NCBI RefSeq assembly: GCF_000005505.3
Contig: NC_016133.3
Coordinates: 11,718,001 to 11,782,000 of the forward strand
Reading direction: 5' to 3'
DNA from: Brachypodium distachyon
Lineage: Eukaryota > Streptophyta > Magnoliopsida > Poales > Poaceae
Length of the DNA stretch: 64,000 nucleotides
Part shown: in pieces, positions 11,611-22,961 of the stretch
How positions within the stretch are numbered: the first letter of the stretch is position 1
Layout of the letters: every line of letters starts with the position of its first letter
The notes under the pieces: generated by a model
Told to the model about the DNA's origin: nothing
Database searches by the model: none
The model's input: the letters and a program-made list of their open reading frames with translations, nothing else
Made by a program: the position numbers and the translations under genes

Positions 11611-12159
11611 CTCGTCGTCTCGTGATCTGATCTCTCCTTCCTCTGCTCTCCTTTCTCTGCAAAGAGACGCAAAGGCAAAGGTCGTCGCTCTGTACGTCAG
11701 GGCCCACGCGTCAGTCACTAAACGACCGTGATTAGGCGGGCCGGGCTTTTCAGTTAACTGGGCTGGGCTTTGCTTAGGAAGGAGTACAAAATTTACCTGT
11801 TCTAAAACAAAAAGGGCTAATTTCATAATCTTTGCTATTGCTTAATTCGTACCTCGTCCAACCCAGGGAACGAGCCAGAAAATCTCCACTTCCCCAGAAA
11901 CAAAAAAACAGGCGCGATTATCTCCCCTCGACCAGAAACAAAACAACTGTCGAATCTCCACTCGCCCAGAAGGAAAGCTGGATGGACGGCCACCCCCAGT
12001 GTTCCATGCCTGCTCCTTGGTCGCCACTCGACACCCGGTCCGATCATCCGTGCTCCTCCGGCCGGACCTAGGCAGATCCACGCGGGCAGTGACCCTGTTC
12101 ACGGCGGCGCATCTCAAACTATATAAGTGAAATCTGAAGCTTAAAAATACAAAACACTA
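11611..12159. other. TMEM18 leader and intergenic sequence
   Basis: Contains the TMEM18 leader and promoter. Between 11850 and 11985 three degenerate copies of a motif of the form 'tcgnccCAGAAac...aatCTCCaCTtcCCCAGAAaca' occur, a small imperfect direct repeat. No coding gene. Confidence 0.35.
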
Positions 12160-14021
12160 AGCTGAAAACATGTTTTCTGTGCTCGATTCTCAAATTATTG
12201 GGCCCTTTTCTGGCTTCAGTATTGAACTACAAACACTGGTTTGCATGAACACCTACAAGTACATTCCCAATGCCACAGTGTTGTTTTCAGTGATTTACCA
12301 TTTTTCCTTTGTTCAGGAGGAGCTTGAAAAACAGGGATCTCTGCGTAGTATATGATGCTCCAAGAAGAAGGTGAGCATGCCAGGAAAGACTTAGGTGAGG
12401 GTTTAGGAGTTGTTGTGTCAATTATTCTTTCAAGTACTCTTTCCATGGTTCGTTCTGTACTTGAAACTATCAGCCATCTTAGAAACATTATTGGTGGTAA
12501 AACTTTTATTGGCATACAACACTTTACTCTGGCGAGAATTGTTTTGTGAGTTATGAAACAGTCTTGTGCTTAAACAGATATGTAGTGATTGAGTTACATC
12601 TCATTGTGATTTATTGATTTTCCTTTTAGTTGTAAAACTTATGCTGGTTGTCTCCTAAAGAACCTTTAAATCTACATGGTATACTTTTATAGTTTGCAGT
12701 ATCAAACAACCGAACTTAACATGATTATCTAAATGTTCTTTTTTTCCGAAAATAAATAATCTTGTTCATTTGATAAAAAAGAATAATATCATGCTAGACA
12801 TCTCAATTTCAAGACCTTGCTTTCCTTTGCAGTTTATCTCAATTTCAAGATCGGGGCTTGTGCTATTTATATACGAAGACTATTTGCTCAGGGCCCGTGC
12901 CAAGGACCAGGATGACAATGTTGCTCATGAAGGTCTTCTGCTTATTGCTGGTACGTATTCATCTTTGATGTTCTAAATCATAATTCATAAGGGCATATTT
13001 GATCATGTTGTTTTACTTCTTGACATATATATTCATGTGGATGTATTTTGCATCGGTTGATCAGTGTTCTTATTAAGCTGTTGTACAGGGAAACATCATA
13101 TACGGTTGTTAATGTTTGAGTACAAATTAATGCAGATCCAATCTTTCGGTTTTTTTTTCTTCCGAAAGGAGTCTCTAGTGAGGATGGTAACTTGTCCTTT
13201 CCTTCATCATGTCATATTAGATTACACTAACAGTTTTTTTTTTTTGCACCTCAACAAAGGTGTCAGCTGTTGTTCATCAGGTGATTCGTCCAAACTCTCA
13301 TCTCCGGAGTCCAAGATCTACTTATTTTCTTTTCTTTCCTGTAGATGATATGTATCTTCTTTGCTTGTGGATAATAAAAAAGCAGGAAGGTAGTCAAATG
13401 ATGGTTTGATACATATCTTGTTAGAGTTTTGACTTCATATAGAGGTTGCAAGAACTACACTTAAACTTGGTAGTAGAAAGCTTAGGTTATACTATCTTGT
13501 TAGAGTTTTGACTTAAAAAAACAAGTATCTTACCATGAATCCAAAATTTCTTTGAAGCGCAAGTTTTCTTGATTGCTTTTTCGATACAAATGTTGATAAG
13601 AGGGTACCCGCCTCTTCTATAATTTGTCATATGCTTGTTCTCTTTCACTCTATACGAAGACTATTTCTATAAAAGAAGTTTTACAATGCCCTTTGAAATT
13701 TGCATTTTCCCTTCTTTTCTTTTCAGAGGAGCAGCTCGCTAAATTGTTGGGAAAAAAGAATAATTGTTTATGGATGTACATTTGTTGTTGTTCATTGTAG
13801 CAAAGTATGGACATGAAACAAAGTCTGAATATTTTAGTGCTATAATTTATTATGAAGTTTGATTGTGTGTTACTACATAATAGCAAAATGGAATGGTCTG
13901 TCAACTATGTTTTGAAAAAGAAAATCCAGTGGCTGAATGAACATGCTTAACCTATATTTGACACTAGCGTGATCGTTGGAATATTGGTGTCTCCGTTGCA
14001 ACGCACGGGCACTCAGTTAGT
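12160..14021 (+). pseudogene. Tract of unidentified gene-like exon fragments with a Helitron-like 3' end
   Basis: Short exon-like blocks bounded by splice-like signals: a block between TTGTTCAG (about 12316) and AAG|GTGAGC (about 12371), and a block near 12830-12950 reading YEDYLLRARAKDQDDNVAHEGLLLIAG in separated pieces before a GTACGT-like donor. Neither block continues into a complete reading frame and the first carries a stop. The wording is vaguely reminiscent of HEAT-repeat transport receptors, but I would not assign it. The tract ends at 13993-14020 with CCGTTGCAACGCACGG (4-bp stem) followed by TTAG|T, similar to the 3' hairpin plus CTAG|T of grass Helitrons. The left border was not found. 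Confidence 0.35.
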
Positions 14022-14239
14022 AATCCTCTAAAGCAAAAGTGTATAAATTTCATGGTCACAAGCGGCCGTGCTTTCTTACGGAATCGAAAAAAAGTTATAG
14101 ATGAAAGTTGAAAATAACACGATAGCGGTGAAAACTTGATGATAAGCTTTGGTAGAGATTGGACAGGGCTAAAAAAAAAGCCACTCATAGAATTAATGAA
14201 ATTCTTGGCCACTTAAGCTGATTGATTTCCTCAAACAAA

Positions 14240-14312
14240 CAACTACTTTCTCGGTCCCGAAATAAGTGCCGCTATACAAATTCACGTTATTTTTTTAGGA
14301 CGGAGGGATTAT
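14240..14312. repeat. Decayed Stowaway-like MITE remnant
   Basis: The left part reads TACTTTCTCGGTCCCGAAATAAG and the right part AGGACGGAGGGATTAT, the eroded ends of a CTCCCTCCGTCCC-type element with most of the interior lost. Confidence 0.4.
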
Positions 14313-14759
14313 ATAATTGTTTACACGTTGGAGAGCTTGATATATATTTAGCTAAGTATACTTCTCAAAAGATGATTAGTAACTGTATTGAGATTACATG
14401 GTGGGTTAAAAGTCTTTAGGCCGCACTTTAGAAGTTGAGCACCTGTCCTGAACACCTGTTGTCAAGGAACCGGACCGATGCTTTGCTGGCTTTGTTATTA
14501 CAACTAACGGAATACCAGTGTTCAGTCACCTGGAAGAATTGGTGGTCTCTGTCGGAGTCTGTTGCTGCCGCCGCTGATTCGACGGATGTCTCTACGAGCA
14601 TCGCCCGCTGTTTCTTGTGAGGACACGATCCAACCAGACGGTGCCGCTGATGCTGACAGCATCCGGTAAACAAACAATCAACGCCTAGTTATTAATCCCC
14701 GTGGACAGCGACGGGTAATATGGCATCATCGTCCAAAATAAGCTAGAAAATCGGATCAA

Positions 14760-15725
14760 GGAGCGCGAATCTGAAGCTCCCCATCATCCATCCTGCAAAG
14801 CAATTGCCATCCCCAATCTCTCCGTCGAATTCGCCGTCAATCTCGCCACTGCCTTTGCGCTGCGGTAATCCCACGGCCGATTCCCCCCCTTTCCCCTAAC
14901 CCAATCCCCCCCTACCTCATGGCAGCCGACGTCTCCATCCCCGCGCCGCCTCTCCGCGCCCCCCAGCTCTAGGCTCTAGCTCCCAATAATCCCGCCGACG
15001 GACCCTCTCCCTTCCTTCCTTCCTTCGTCTCCCCTATTTCCAGGTGAAGCCCTTTTTTCGTCGATTGATTCATGTTTCTTTGGTCTGGAAATGATTCGAT
15101 TCGGGCTTCACCGGTTTAAGTTCGCGGGAGGAGGATTTAGGGCCGTGAATTTTTGGTAGTCGTGTTGCGACATGCCGACGCTAAGACTAGATTCAAGCTT
15201 CTGTCTTTTTTGGGGATGAAATTCGAGCTGCAAAGTGACATCTTTTAGGCAAACTGCTGTTCCCTGATAGTGTTTCTCGGCGGCGATTTCAGAGCTGCAG
15301 GTTCTTAATATTCTAGTAGGAATCCTCTTGTTCTCCGCGCAGTTTTGGAGCTAGGTTGTGCCTTTTCTTCGCATAAACATATGTGTTCTTTTGTCGAGGT
15401 TTTAGGTGCTAGATAAGGTCAATTTTCAGTGGTAAACAGGCCTACTGTTAGAAAGCAAGCTGAATTAAAAAAAAAGAAAGATCTTCAGTCAATTGTTCAT
15501 CTATGTTTCTCATTTTATCTGCTATTACATTTGAGTGCTACAACTCAATATTGTACTTACTACTGCTGCACAATCACACTGCTCCTGGTTTTTTATTTGT
15601 TGCTCATCTTGTAAAATGGAATTGCAGGGCTTTTAGCTGATCGGTGCTTGAGAAGTCGCTCTCGGGGTTTAGAGTCCTCGATCGGTGCATCCGTGCTCGC
15701 TCTTCTGTTAGGGAGCTCTGACAAG
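14760..15725 (+). other. 5' untranslated region of the RMR gene, with leader intron
   Basis: A C/T-rich leader ends at CCCCTATTTCCAG|GTGAAG (donor at 15044-15045). An intron of 584 bases follows (15044-15627) and closes at ATTGCAG (15627), ahead of the exon that carries the ATG at 15726. The transcription start is a guess; the intron boundaries fit consensus. Confidence 0.5.
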
Positions 15726-18013
15726 ATGATCCGTCCAGGAGGTGGGAGATTATTTCCTCTCTGGTTATGTGCAGTTTGTATCCTCGTGGCTCAGCCAGGA
15801 GCTTGCAATGTGGTGCTGATGGCGAATAATAAGACTTTGTCATTCAATGATGTCGAGGCAAGCTTTAGTGAGTGCTATACACTAACCAATGTCCCTGTAT
15901 TTCAGTTCCAATCATTTTTATCAATGTGCGGTGCTAAATTGATGCTGCTTGACCCAATCTATCTGTGCTATGAAGAACTTACACTTCAACCTTTTGCAGC
16001 TCCAGCAGTGGAAGGCAAGGGTGTAAACGGTGTAATCTACACTGTGGAACCTCGAGATGCATGCGGTCCTCTGATAAACAGACCAGATGAGGGCCCTGTA
16101 TCACCATTTGCGTTGATCATAAGAGGTGGCTGCCAATTTGATGATAAAGTTAGAAATGCTCAGGATGCCGGATTCAAGGCTGCAATAGTATATGATAATA
16201 AAGACAACGGTGTGCTTGTTTCAAGTAATGTTCCTTCAGTCTTCCTTATGGTCTTGACATCAATTTTTGTTTCTATTTCTTTTATATATCTTTGATTGAT
16301 GAATTACGATCACTGCATATAAAAGAATGTACTGTGCATTTGATTTAAGTTTCTATATTCCTAGTGCTTTGGTACCTAAAAGGTGAGAGGAATAAAAAGG
16401 AGATGCAAAAATCTAATCCAGTGTCACAGAATTTAAATTGTAAGAAGCACTAGCAACCTTATATGGACTAAACTTAGAGCAGAAATCTTGGTGTGGCGTA
16501 AAAATGTCATGACACGTGATTTTTGTATTAGCTGTTTTTTCTCTCTCCGTAATATCCGTTCAGTGTACATATTTGAAACAGTATTTAACTAGGATGTGTT
16601 AATAGTGGCTGGAAGCTCATCTGGAATCAGAATATATGCGGTCTTCGTCTCTAAGGCCTCAGGAGAGGTGTTGAAGAAATATTCAGGTCAAAGTGATGCT
16701 CAGTTGTGGATAATATCAACACAGGACAACGCAGCTTGGTCAATCATGGCAATTTCTTTCACAGCACTGCTTGCTATGTCTGCTGTGCTAGCCACTTGTT
16801 TCTTTGTGAGAAGACACCAGATAAGAAGGGATAGGGCTCTAATCCCTGCAGCTCGAGAATTTCATGGAATGAGCAGCCAGTTAGTGAAGGCAATGCCTAG
16901 TCTTATTTTTACAAAAGTGCAAGAAGACAACTGTACATCGTCAACATGCGCCATTTGCCTGGAGGACTACAGTGTTGGTGAAAAGATAAGAGTGCTCCCT
17001 TGTCGACACAGTACGTTCTTCTCACATTTAATGATCACAACTAATTTTCTAATTAGCACTACAGGACTTTGATGGTTTGGGAGCTCGATTCGATTGTCTG
17101 TGCAATTTTTATGCAATCAGTTTGTACTGGAGTGTGTTTTCAGTTTTCATACTGTAGGTACTTGATTGTGCTATCTGATGCTTTCTTTGTAATTAACCTG
17201 TGCCCTAATATTTTGTTTTGTCATCTTACAGAGTTCCATGCAGCCTGTGTGGACCTGTGGCTCACTTCATGGAGAACATTCTGCCCTGTATGCAAGCGAG
17301 ATGCAAATGCTGGAACACCAAACCTCCCTGCATCAGAGACAACCCCTTTGCTTTCTTCTGCCATTCACTTGCCTGCCGAATCGACGGCTTTATCCTCTTT
17401 CCAGTCGATGGTGTCTGCATCTCCACCTAGGCCAATAAGCCGGCATCCTTCACTGCAGTCCATGTCCCGCACCTACTCGAACTCCAGTATCCCCCGAGGT
17501 AATAACCCATGCAGATGTCGTTCCAATTCGCCTGCCATGAGTACAAGCAGGAGCAATGTAGACCTTGCAAACATGTCCGCATCCCCATGGTCTCACACTT
17601 CGCACCTTGCATCCGGGAACTCTCTCAGCGGGTGCCACTTGTCTCCGCCGATTGACATCAGATATACATCACTGCATAATCTCCCTAATTCAAGTTACGG
17701 ATTCTCCGGTCCGTGCATAGGTTCTCCCCATGTCCCCCGTTCGGGCTACGGGTCTCCAAGCTATCATCATCTTGGCTCTTCAGGGCAGCAGTACCCTTAC
17801 CTGAGGCACCGAACAGAGTCGGGGCCGAGCCTGTTCACCATGGTGCCCCAGTCACCGCAGCAGACCCAGCTTCAGCATGGTGGCGAGTCGGGAACGAGCC
17901 TGTCAGCTTCAGCGTCGACCAGTTCGCTTCGTCAGGCCTACCTGCAGCATTGCCCTGACTCTGACGCAAGCCTGTCTGCTGCAACATCGGCTCAGTCGCT
18001 ACCAGGTTGCTGA
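15726..18013 (+). CDS. RMR-type receptor: PA domain, transmembrane, RING-H2
   Basis: Four exons: 15726-15867, 16000-16224, 16606-17010 and 17232-18013 (142+225+405+782 = 1554 nt, 517 aa). Residues 1 to about 28 are a signal peptide. A protease-associated (PA) luminal domain follows, with [20 protein letters not shown] and [12 protein letters not shown] transmembrane helix lies at about 166-190 ([20 protein letters not shown]). A RING-H2 finger runs from Cys237 to about residue 278 ([27 protein letters not shown] ... CPVCKRDA). The tail is long and Ser-rich. This order is that of RMR proteins, sorting receptors for storage proteins moving to protein-storage vacuoles (family knowledge). The start is the first ATG after the leader intron and leads directly into the signal peptide. 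Intron 1 (132 nt) is in frame and free of stops, so its retention would insert 44 residues. Confidence 0.92.
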
Positions 18014-19284
18014 TTCCTCTATAACAAAGTTCACCACTGAAATCTTTGTGAGACCTCCTGTTTTGCTCAAAGAGAAAAACTGACAGTCTAATGGATGGAA
18101 GCTTATGATCCATGGAACTGGCCTGCGGCGGCCATGTACCATGGCGATTGAGCAAAAGCTGGGCTGCCTGGAAGAAAGAGAGATGAGAATGGAATTGTTG
18201 ACCTTGAATTCTGACCAACTACTTGCTGGGGATGATCTTGAAGAAGCAAGATGGCTGTTGTTGAGCCTGTAAATGAGTTCGAGGCATGTGCTATTTTCTG
18301 CTACTGTTTTCTCACACCACGAGTTTATTTATGTTATGTTGACAGGTTATAATTAATTACAGGGGATCCGTCCATTAGTTGCAGTCAGGAATGTTTTCTT
18401 CTTTTTTTGCTGTATATAATATAAATAGAGAAGAGTTTGAATTGCAAGATGAGAATAACTCAGGCTTGGATTGGACCATGCATGCATGATGTTAGTTCAA
18501 CAGATATACTACTCAATCTGGGTATGTAAGGTTTTTGTATGATGAAATCGAGTGTTGTGCATCTCCACTTTTATATGTTGGAGTGGAGTGGTGGCGTTTG
18601 GTTAGTAGTGACTGGTGCCCTCCAGGCTCCAGAGCGAGAGCTAAGCTGCTTGTATTTTCTATCTGTTCTTAAAAATTTAGGTATTTTCTATCTGTTCTTA
18701 AAAATTTAGGATATTCTTAAAAATTTAGGATTTTAGGATCGGAGGGAGTAGTTAACTGGAGGGAGTAGTTAACTGAAGAAACTTTTCCAATATGGAAGCA
18801 GGTCTTGGTGGTTTGTGACAATAAGGCAGCTAAGGTTTTCATGCATGCGCGGTTCTGGAAACATGGGAGGTATACGTGTTAGTATTAACCAACAGTAGCT
18901 GGGTTTACATAGGAAAGAGCCAACTACACGATAGATTTTTTTTGTCTTTTTTGTATGATTTTAGGAAATCTGCTGTCCGTAGCTTTTCTTAGCTGCTGGA
19001 GGAGCTACTGCACAAAATTCTGGATAGTACAGTGCTGCACAGGACGTGAACAAGTAAAAATTTGACAAAAACGGGAACATGTAAAACTTGGGAACCAGAT
19101 CCACAGTCTGAATAGTTTGACGATGGTTCAGCTGAGATCGACATGGAGCTCAGTTCAGGCAGGACGTAGGCTGTCCGGCCGGCCGGCCGTGTAGTCGGCG
19201 GCGGCCTGTGGTCTTTATTACAGCACGAGTAGTACTAGCTAGCTAGTGGTACCATACAACGGCGGTGGACAGACACATAAAAAG
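18014..19284. other. RMR 3' region and intergenic sequence
   Basis: The RMR 3' untranslated region probably runs to about 18430-18480. After that there is only AT-rich intergenic DNA, with a tandemly duplicated MITE end described separately at 18651-18775. No gene seen. Confidence 0.4.
18651..18775. repeat. Short tandem duplications at a decayed MITE end
   Basis: The phrase GTATTTTCTATCTGTTCTTA plus AAAATTTAG occurs twice in tandem (about 29-30 bases each), then TATTCTTAAAAATTTAGGA again. A Stowaway-type end GGATCGGAGGGAGTAGTTAACTG follows, whose GGAGGGAGTAGTTAACTG part is itself doubled. The layout suggests repeated slippage or gap repair at an excised element. Confidence 0.6.
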
Positions 19285-19623
19285 CTACTGGCGGCCTAGC
19301 TGACGGCCGCCGTGCATCCCCTGCTTGGCCGGCTGCACTCCTCTCGGCGCCGACGGCTCCTTCTCATCCCCTTCATCTTCTTCTTCCCCTCGGATTGCCT
19401 GCTGCTGCTGCTGAGGCTGGACGTTGAAGAGGTCGACGGGTTCGGAGTCGGCGATCTTGCCGCCTTCGAGCGGCGTCTCGCCGACGTAGCCCGTCCTGAG
19501 CATGTCGTCGTCGCTTAGCCGGGCCTGCGCCCGCCCGTGCTCCATCTTCTTCTCCCTCTCCACCGTCTTGCCGTACCCCGGAACTTGCCCTTCCATCGGC
19601 GATCTCCTGCTATCGCTCGCCAT
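19285..19623 (-). CDS. Small hydrophilic LEA / seed-maturation-like protein
   Basis: Single exon of 339 nt, 112 aa, starting at the ATG at 19623. The protein is very hydrophilic with almost no hydrophobic stretch: GQVPGYGKTVEREKKMEHGR, DDDMLRTGYVGETPLEGGK, then a Gln/Glu-rich middle (QPQQQQQAIRGEEEDEGDEKE) and a Gly/Gln-rich end. Composition and the G-Y-G/T-P-L-E-G-G motifs fit small seed-maturation or LEA-type proteins, but I cannot name the family with certainty. Support comes from the promoter: within 150-300 bases upstream there are several ACGTGGC/ACGTGTC elements and an RY (TGCATGC) motif, the usual ABA and seed-maturation code. No intron is seen. Confidence 0.68.
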   Translation of the reverse strand: MASDSRRSPMEGQVPGYGKTVEREKKMEHGRAQARLSDDDMLRTGYVGETPLEGGKIADSEPVDLFNVQPQQQQQAIRGEEEDEGDEKEPSAPRGVQPAKQGMHGGRQLGRQ

Positions 19624-19771
19624 TATACTTGACTTTGCTTGCTTGCTTGTACGAGTATATATGCTCTGCTGATGCTCGGCTGCACTACACTGCAGCAGGG
19701 TGTATATATGATCTGTTCCCTGCTGTGTGTGTGTGGAGAGGTCGGAGGATATGCATTGTTTGCGCTGGGGG

Positions 19772-19906
19772 CGACACGTTGCTCGGTGACGTGGCCACTT
19801 TTAATTTGCATGCGTCCTGCCACGCCGGTTATCGACAGACACGTGGCCGTGCCTTTGTCACGTGTCGGCTAGGCAATGCCACGTATATATAAGGATGCTT
19901 GCCACG
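19772..19906 (-). promoter_or_regulatory. ABRE and RY cluster upstream of the LEA-like gene
   Basis: G-box/ABRE cores occur at 19789-19795 (ACGTGGC), 19841-19847 (ACGTGGC) and 19860-19866 (ACGTGTC). Further ACGT cores lie near 19774, 19881 and 19903, and an RY repeat TGCATGC at 19807-19813. Such clusters bind ABI5-type bZIP and ABI3/VP1 B3 factors (established). Their use by the gene at 19285-19623 is inferred from position. Confidence 0.6.
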
Positions 19907-20004
19907 TATATATGCCTCCAAAAGTAAGCATGGTAAATTAATCATGTCAGAAGGCATGCCGGTTGAGGAGAATGGATCCGTGGTCACCCGATCTAGCTCA
20001 TACT

Positions 20005-20187
20005 TTCTCTCTTCATCAGTACTTCTACTTCTAGTTTGTCCTAAGTCAATTCTTTTAGGTTTGATCTACATTAAATGTTGAAAAATATCAACAATGTATG
20101 ACATAAATGTTGATACATTTTCAAAAAAACTGATCAAAGTTTAATATTTTTCACTTAGACCAAACCTAGATGTAAGCGGAGGGAGAG
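20005..20187. mobile_element. Degenerate fold-back MITE
   Basis: The left TCTAGTTTGTCCTAAGTCAA and the reverse complement of the right TCTAGGTTTGGTCTAAGTGAA are matching arms. The right border ends AAGCGGAGGGAGAG, similar to a Stowaway end. The left border near TACTTTCTCTCTTC is eroded. Confidence 0.5.
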
Positions 20188-20561
20188 TGACTTCCCGAGC
20201 CGGATTCCTCGGCGCCAGGTCAAATCACTAAGACAACGCCTCACACGGCTTTGTAGTGTGTAAGGTCATTGCATTTGAGATTTCTGACGTACGTTGCAAA
20301 TGGCGTTTGAGAAGCATGCATCTTTACTTATTACTTAATTCTCACTTACGTTAGTTCATAGTACGTCCTCCTCCTCCTCGCACGAACGAATCCCTCGTTA
20401 CCCCTTCGACCGGCAGGCAAGAGTGATTCCCTTTCTTTCGTGCGCTTACCAAAAATAACGGATCAATCAACGCCGCAAAACAACCCGCCTATCGTGACGT
20501 AGGCCAAGTTGCATGATTCCGAGGGCAAGAAGACGGCCGCCGTGAGTGCCGCGATGAGGCG

Positions 20562-20729
20562 CTCGGGGACTCCGGCGTCGGCAAGTCTAACCTGCTGTCG
20601 CGGTTCACCGAGAACGAGTCCTGCCTCGAGTCCAAGCCCACCAGCGAGGTCGAGTTCGCCACCCGCAGCCTCTAGGTCGACGGGAAGGTCGTCTAAGACC
20701 CAGATTGGGGACAACGCCGATCAGGAGAG
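20562..20729 (+). pseudogene. Rab GTPase fragment with stops and a frameshift
   Basis: Translates as [20 protein letters not shown], then [17 protein letters not shown], a TAG stop, VDGKVV, a TAA stop and, after a one-base slip, TQI-DNADQER. This is the P-loop (GDSGVGKS), switch I (ESKxTxxVEFATR) and DTAGQER region of a RabA/Rab11-type GTPase, with conserved residues changed. It ends at a donor-like GAG AG|GTGCGT, where Rab genes often have an intron, so the source was a genomic copy and not a processed cDNA. No further Rab exons follow. Confidence 0.8.
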
Positions 20730-21694
20730 GTGCGTGCTCGCCTCTCTTAATTGCTCCCGGCTCCCTTTCAACTCTGGCTTCCTGTTGGTGCGCAAATGGG
20801 CACTATTATACTTACGTTGTAAATTTGCTTGCTTCATGCTCATGGTTAAAAATCAGGAAGTCCGCTACCTTGGTCACAATATCGTTGATTTAATTTATCT
20901 TATGACTACTAGATTGGTGGTGATGGTAATTGGATGGTTTGCTAATTTTGGATGCCCATGCACCTCTTCCTCCGGCCGCTGCCCGGTGCTGCCCACCACT
21001 ACTGCAGCACCGCCGCCACTAAGCTGCCGGCCCGCCGCTCGATTCCGTGCCCCCTGGCCACCGCCGCGCCCGCCGCTAGCATCCCGCCGGCGGCCATCGT
21101 TGCTGCCCGCCCGCCTCAAGCGCTCCGTTCTGCAACTCCATCCTCCGCGTCTGGCCGCCACTCACACAGTCGCTCACGCCCGACTCCTGCCCGGCTTCAG
21201 TACAGCAAGACACCCTCCTCCTGTGAATTTATCTTATGATTTCGAGTCCCTCCTCCTGTGAATTTTGAATCCAATGTTCCAATTTTCATGTGATTATTTG
21301 GTTACAGTGATCTGTCAAAATGTCATAGGGATTTACAGATTAGAGATTGAAATTGCTATATTTTTTATAGTTGTATTTGGTTTGCAATGTGTTTAGTGCT
21401 GCAGTGACAGATTCGACCTTCCAATTCCAATATCATTAGTTTGTTGCTATGGTTCTTCACGACCTTGAGAGTATGTGCCTCGGAACTTTGAAAGTTTAAT
21501 TCTTGCATATATGAGACTATGTGCCTATTTCTATTCCTGTAGCTTTGATGTTTGAGACAATTCAGGCTTGTTGCCTGTTGTGGAACTTTCATGTATGAGA
21601 CCATGCCCCTATTTATATTTCTGGAACTTTCATGTATGAGAGACATTGAGACTAAGCTTATGCGCTTATCATATTTACGTTTGCCACTTTGCAG
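20730..21694. other. Sequence between the Rab fragment and an orphan exon
   Basis: GC-rich, Pro/Ala-coding low-complexity stretch at about 20950-21230 without a convincing start or homology, then AT-rich DNA. Two near-identical phrases 'tttcatgtatgagac' (about 21587 and 21629) stand in a small repeat. No complete gene. Confidence 0.35.
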
Positions 21695-21935
21695 GGAAAT
21701 GGCAGCTGTGACAATCTACAAGGAGAGATGTATCGCTGTGAACGACGGAGATAGTTGGGCCAAGTACATGGCCATTTCCGGTTCTGCTGAGGATGAGCAT
21801 GACGTAAACACCCTGCAGTACACAGAGGAGGGCTTACTGACCATCGACGTGAATGGGGATGGCCACGCAGCTGCGTTTGGTGATGATATTGCCATCGAGT
21901 GCCTAGCCACCGAGTTCAAGAGAGAAGTTTTTGTG
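21695..21935 (+). CDS. Orphan exon, hypothetical (possible captured fragment)
   Basis: Bounded by an acceptor-like TTTGCAG (ending 21694) and a donor GTG|GTAAGT (21936). The open frame begins at ATG 21699 and reads MAAVTIYKERCIAVNDGD ... AISGSAEDEHDVNTLQYTEE ... IDVNGDGHAAAFGDDIAIEC, about 79 residues to the donor. Composition and codon use look like real coding sequence, unlike the flanks. No family recognised. No partner exons could be joined with confidence up to 22980, so this is either one exon of an unrecognised gene or a fragment carried by the same element as the Rab piece. Confidence 0.35.
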
Positions 21936-22209
21936 GTAAGTTTTTGTGTACTTTGAGGAAGAGGATTGGTTGTATTTTTAGTATGCGGTTGCAGTGAAGT
22001 CAAATTTGTTATGGGACTAGAGTGCGAAATTGTGGAGCAACATCTATGCCCAAAGAAAGAGAGAAGATATGATCTGTCTAACTGTGCATTTGCAGGGCCT
22101 TGCCTGCTTCTCAAGATTGTGTTGTACCATGAGTCGCCTTGCCTGCTTCTCAAGATTGTGCTGTACCTGTGTACCATGAGTCATTTTTGCATTGTTTTCC
22201 TATAGTATA

Positions 22210-22322
22210 CTCCCTCTAATCCATATTAATTGTCAAAATATTACATGTATCTAGACGCTTGTTAGGCATAGATACATCCATATTTAGGCAAATTTGAGAC
22301 AATTAATATGGATCGGAGGGAG
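22210..22322. mobile_element. Stowaway-like MITE, 113 bp
   Basis: Begins CTCCCTCTAATCCATATTAATT and, read inverted, the right end begins CTCCCTCCGATCCATATTAATT. Flanked by TA at 22208-22209 and 22323-22324. Its reverse complement aligns along its whole length with the MITE at 5012-5124, so both belong to one family inserted in opposite orientations. Confidence 0.85.
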
Positions 22323-22961
22323 TATGTTATTAGGGATAGGTCTGACTGCTGTGAGAGTTGTAGAATACCTATTCATTGTAGATTGTTGGTGTTGGTGTAT
22401 GCCGTATTTGTCGGCCGAAAATTTCCTATTACCTCATGTGAGGTTTTTTTCCTCTCCCAAATTTTTCGGAATCAAACCACTGATTCATTATTTTGGCTAT
22501 GGGTGAAGCCTTTATCCTCCTGGCGAAGCTTCCTCTGTAGTCACCTATGTTGTTACTATTTTGGTCTAGAATATGTGGTAGTACTTGTTAATTGTAATGG
22601 ATGATAATAAGAGTATGAACCTTCATCTTGAATAATATTAGTTCATCTTAAATATGTCAATTGGTGGGGATGTATGTATTTGTGCCGTCCTTGATTTCCC
22701 ATGCCTCTCTGGTTTTAGAAATGCACTTGTGCCCAGTGAACCGAGTGAAAATATGTGTTCTGTTCCGATTTGATCTGACAGCAGCGGATTGCAGTTCTAT
22801 TTTTCAGGTTGTATACTTTTGACCTTCAATTTTATCCATCAGTTTAGCAAATGAATGCATGATGTTAACGGTCCCTGGTGAAATGATGGTCTCAGATTAT
22901 TCCATGCTTGCTAAATTGGAACATCAGATGGATGATGATAAAGGTGAATTTTCGTGATAAG

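Noticed and set aside
15648..15725. N-terminal extension of the RMR frame upstream of ATG 15726
   Set aside because: The extended frame starts at TTG, lies in the leader just after its intron and would bury the signal peptide.
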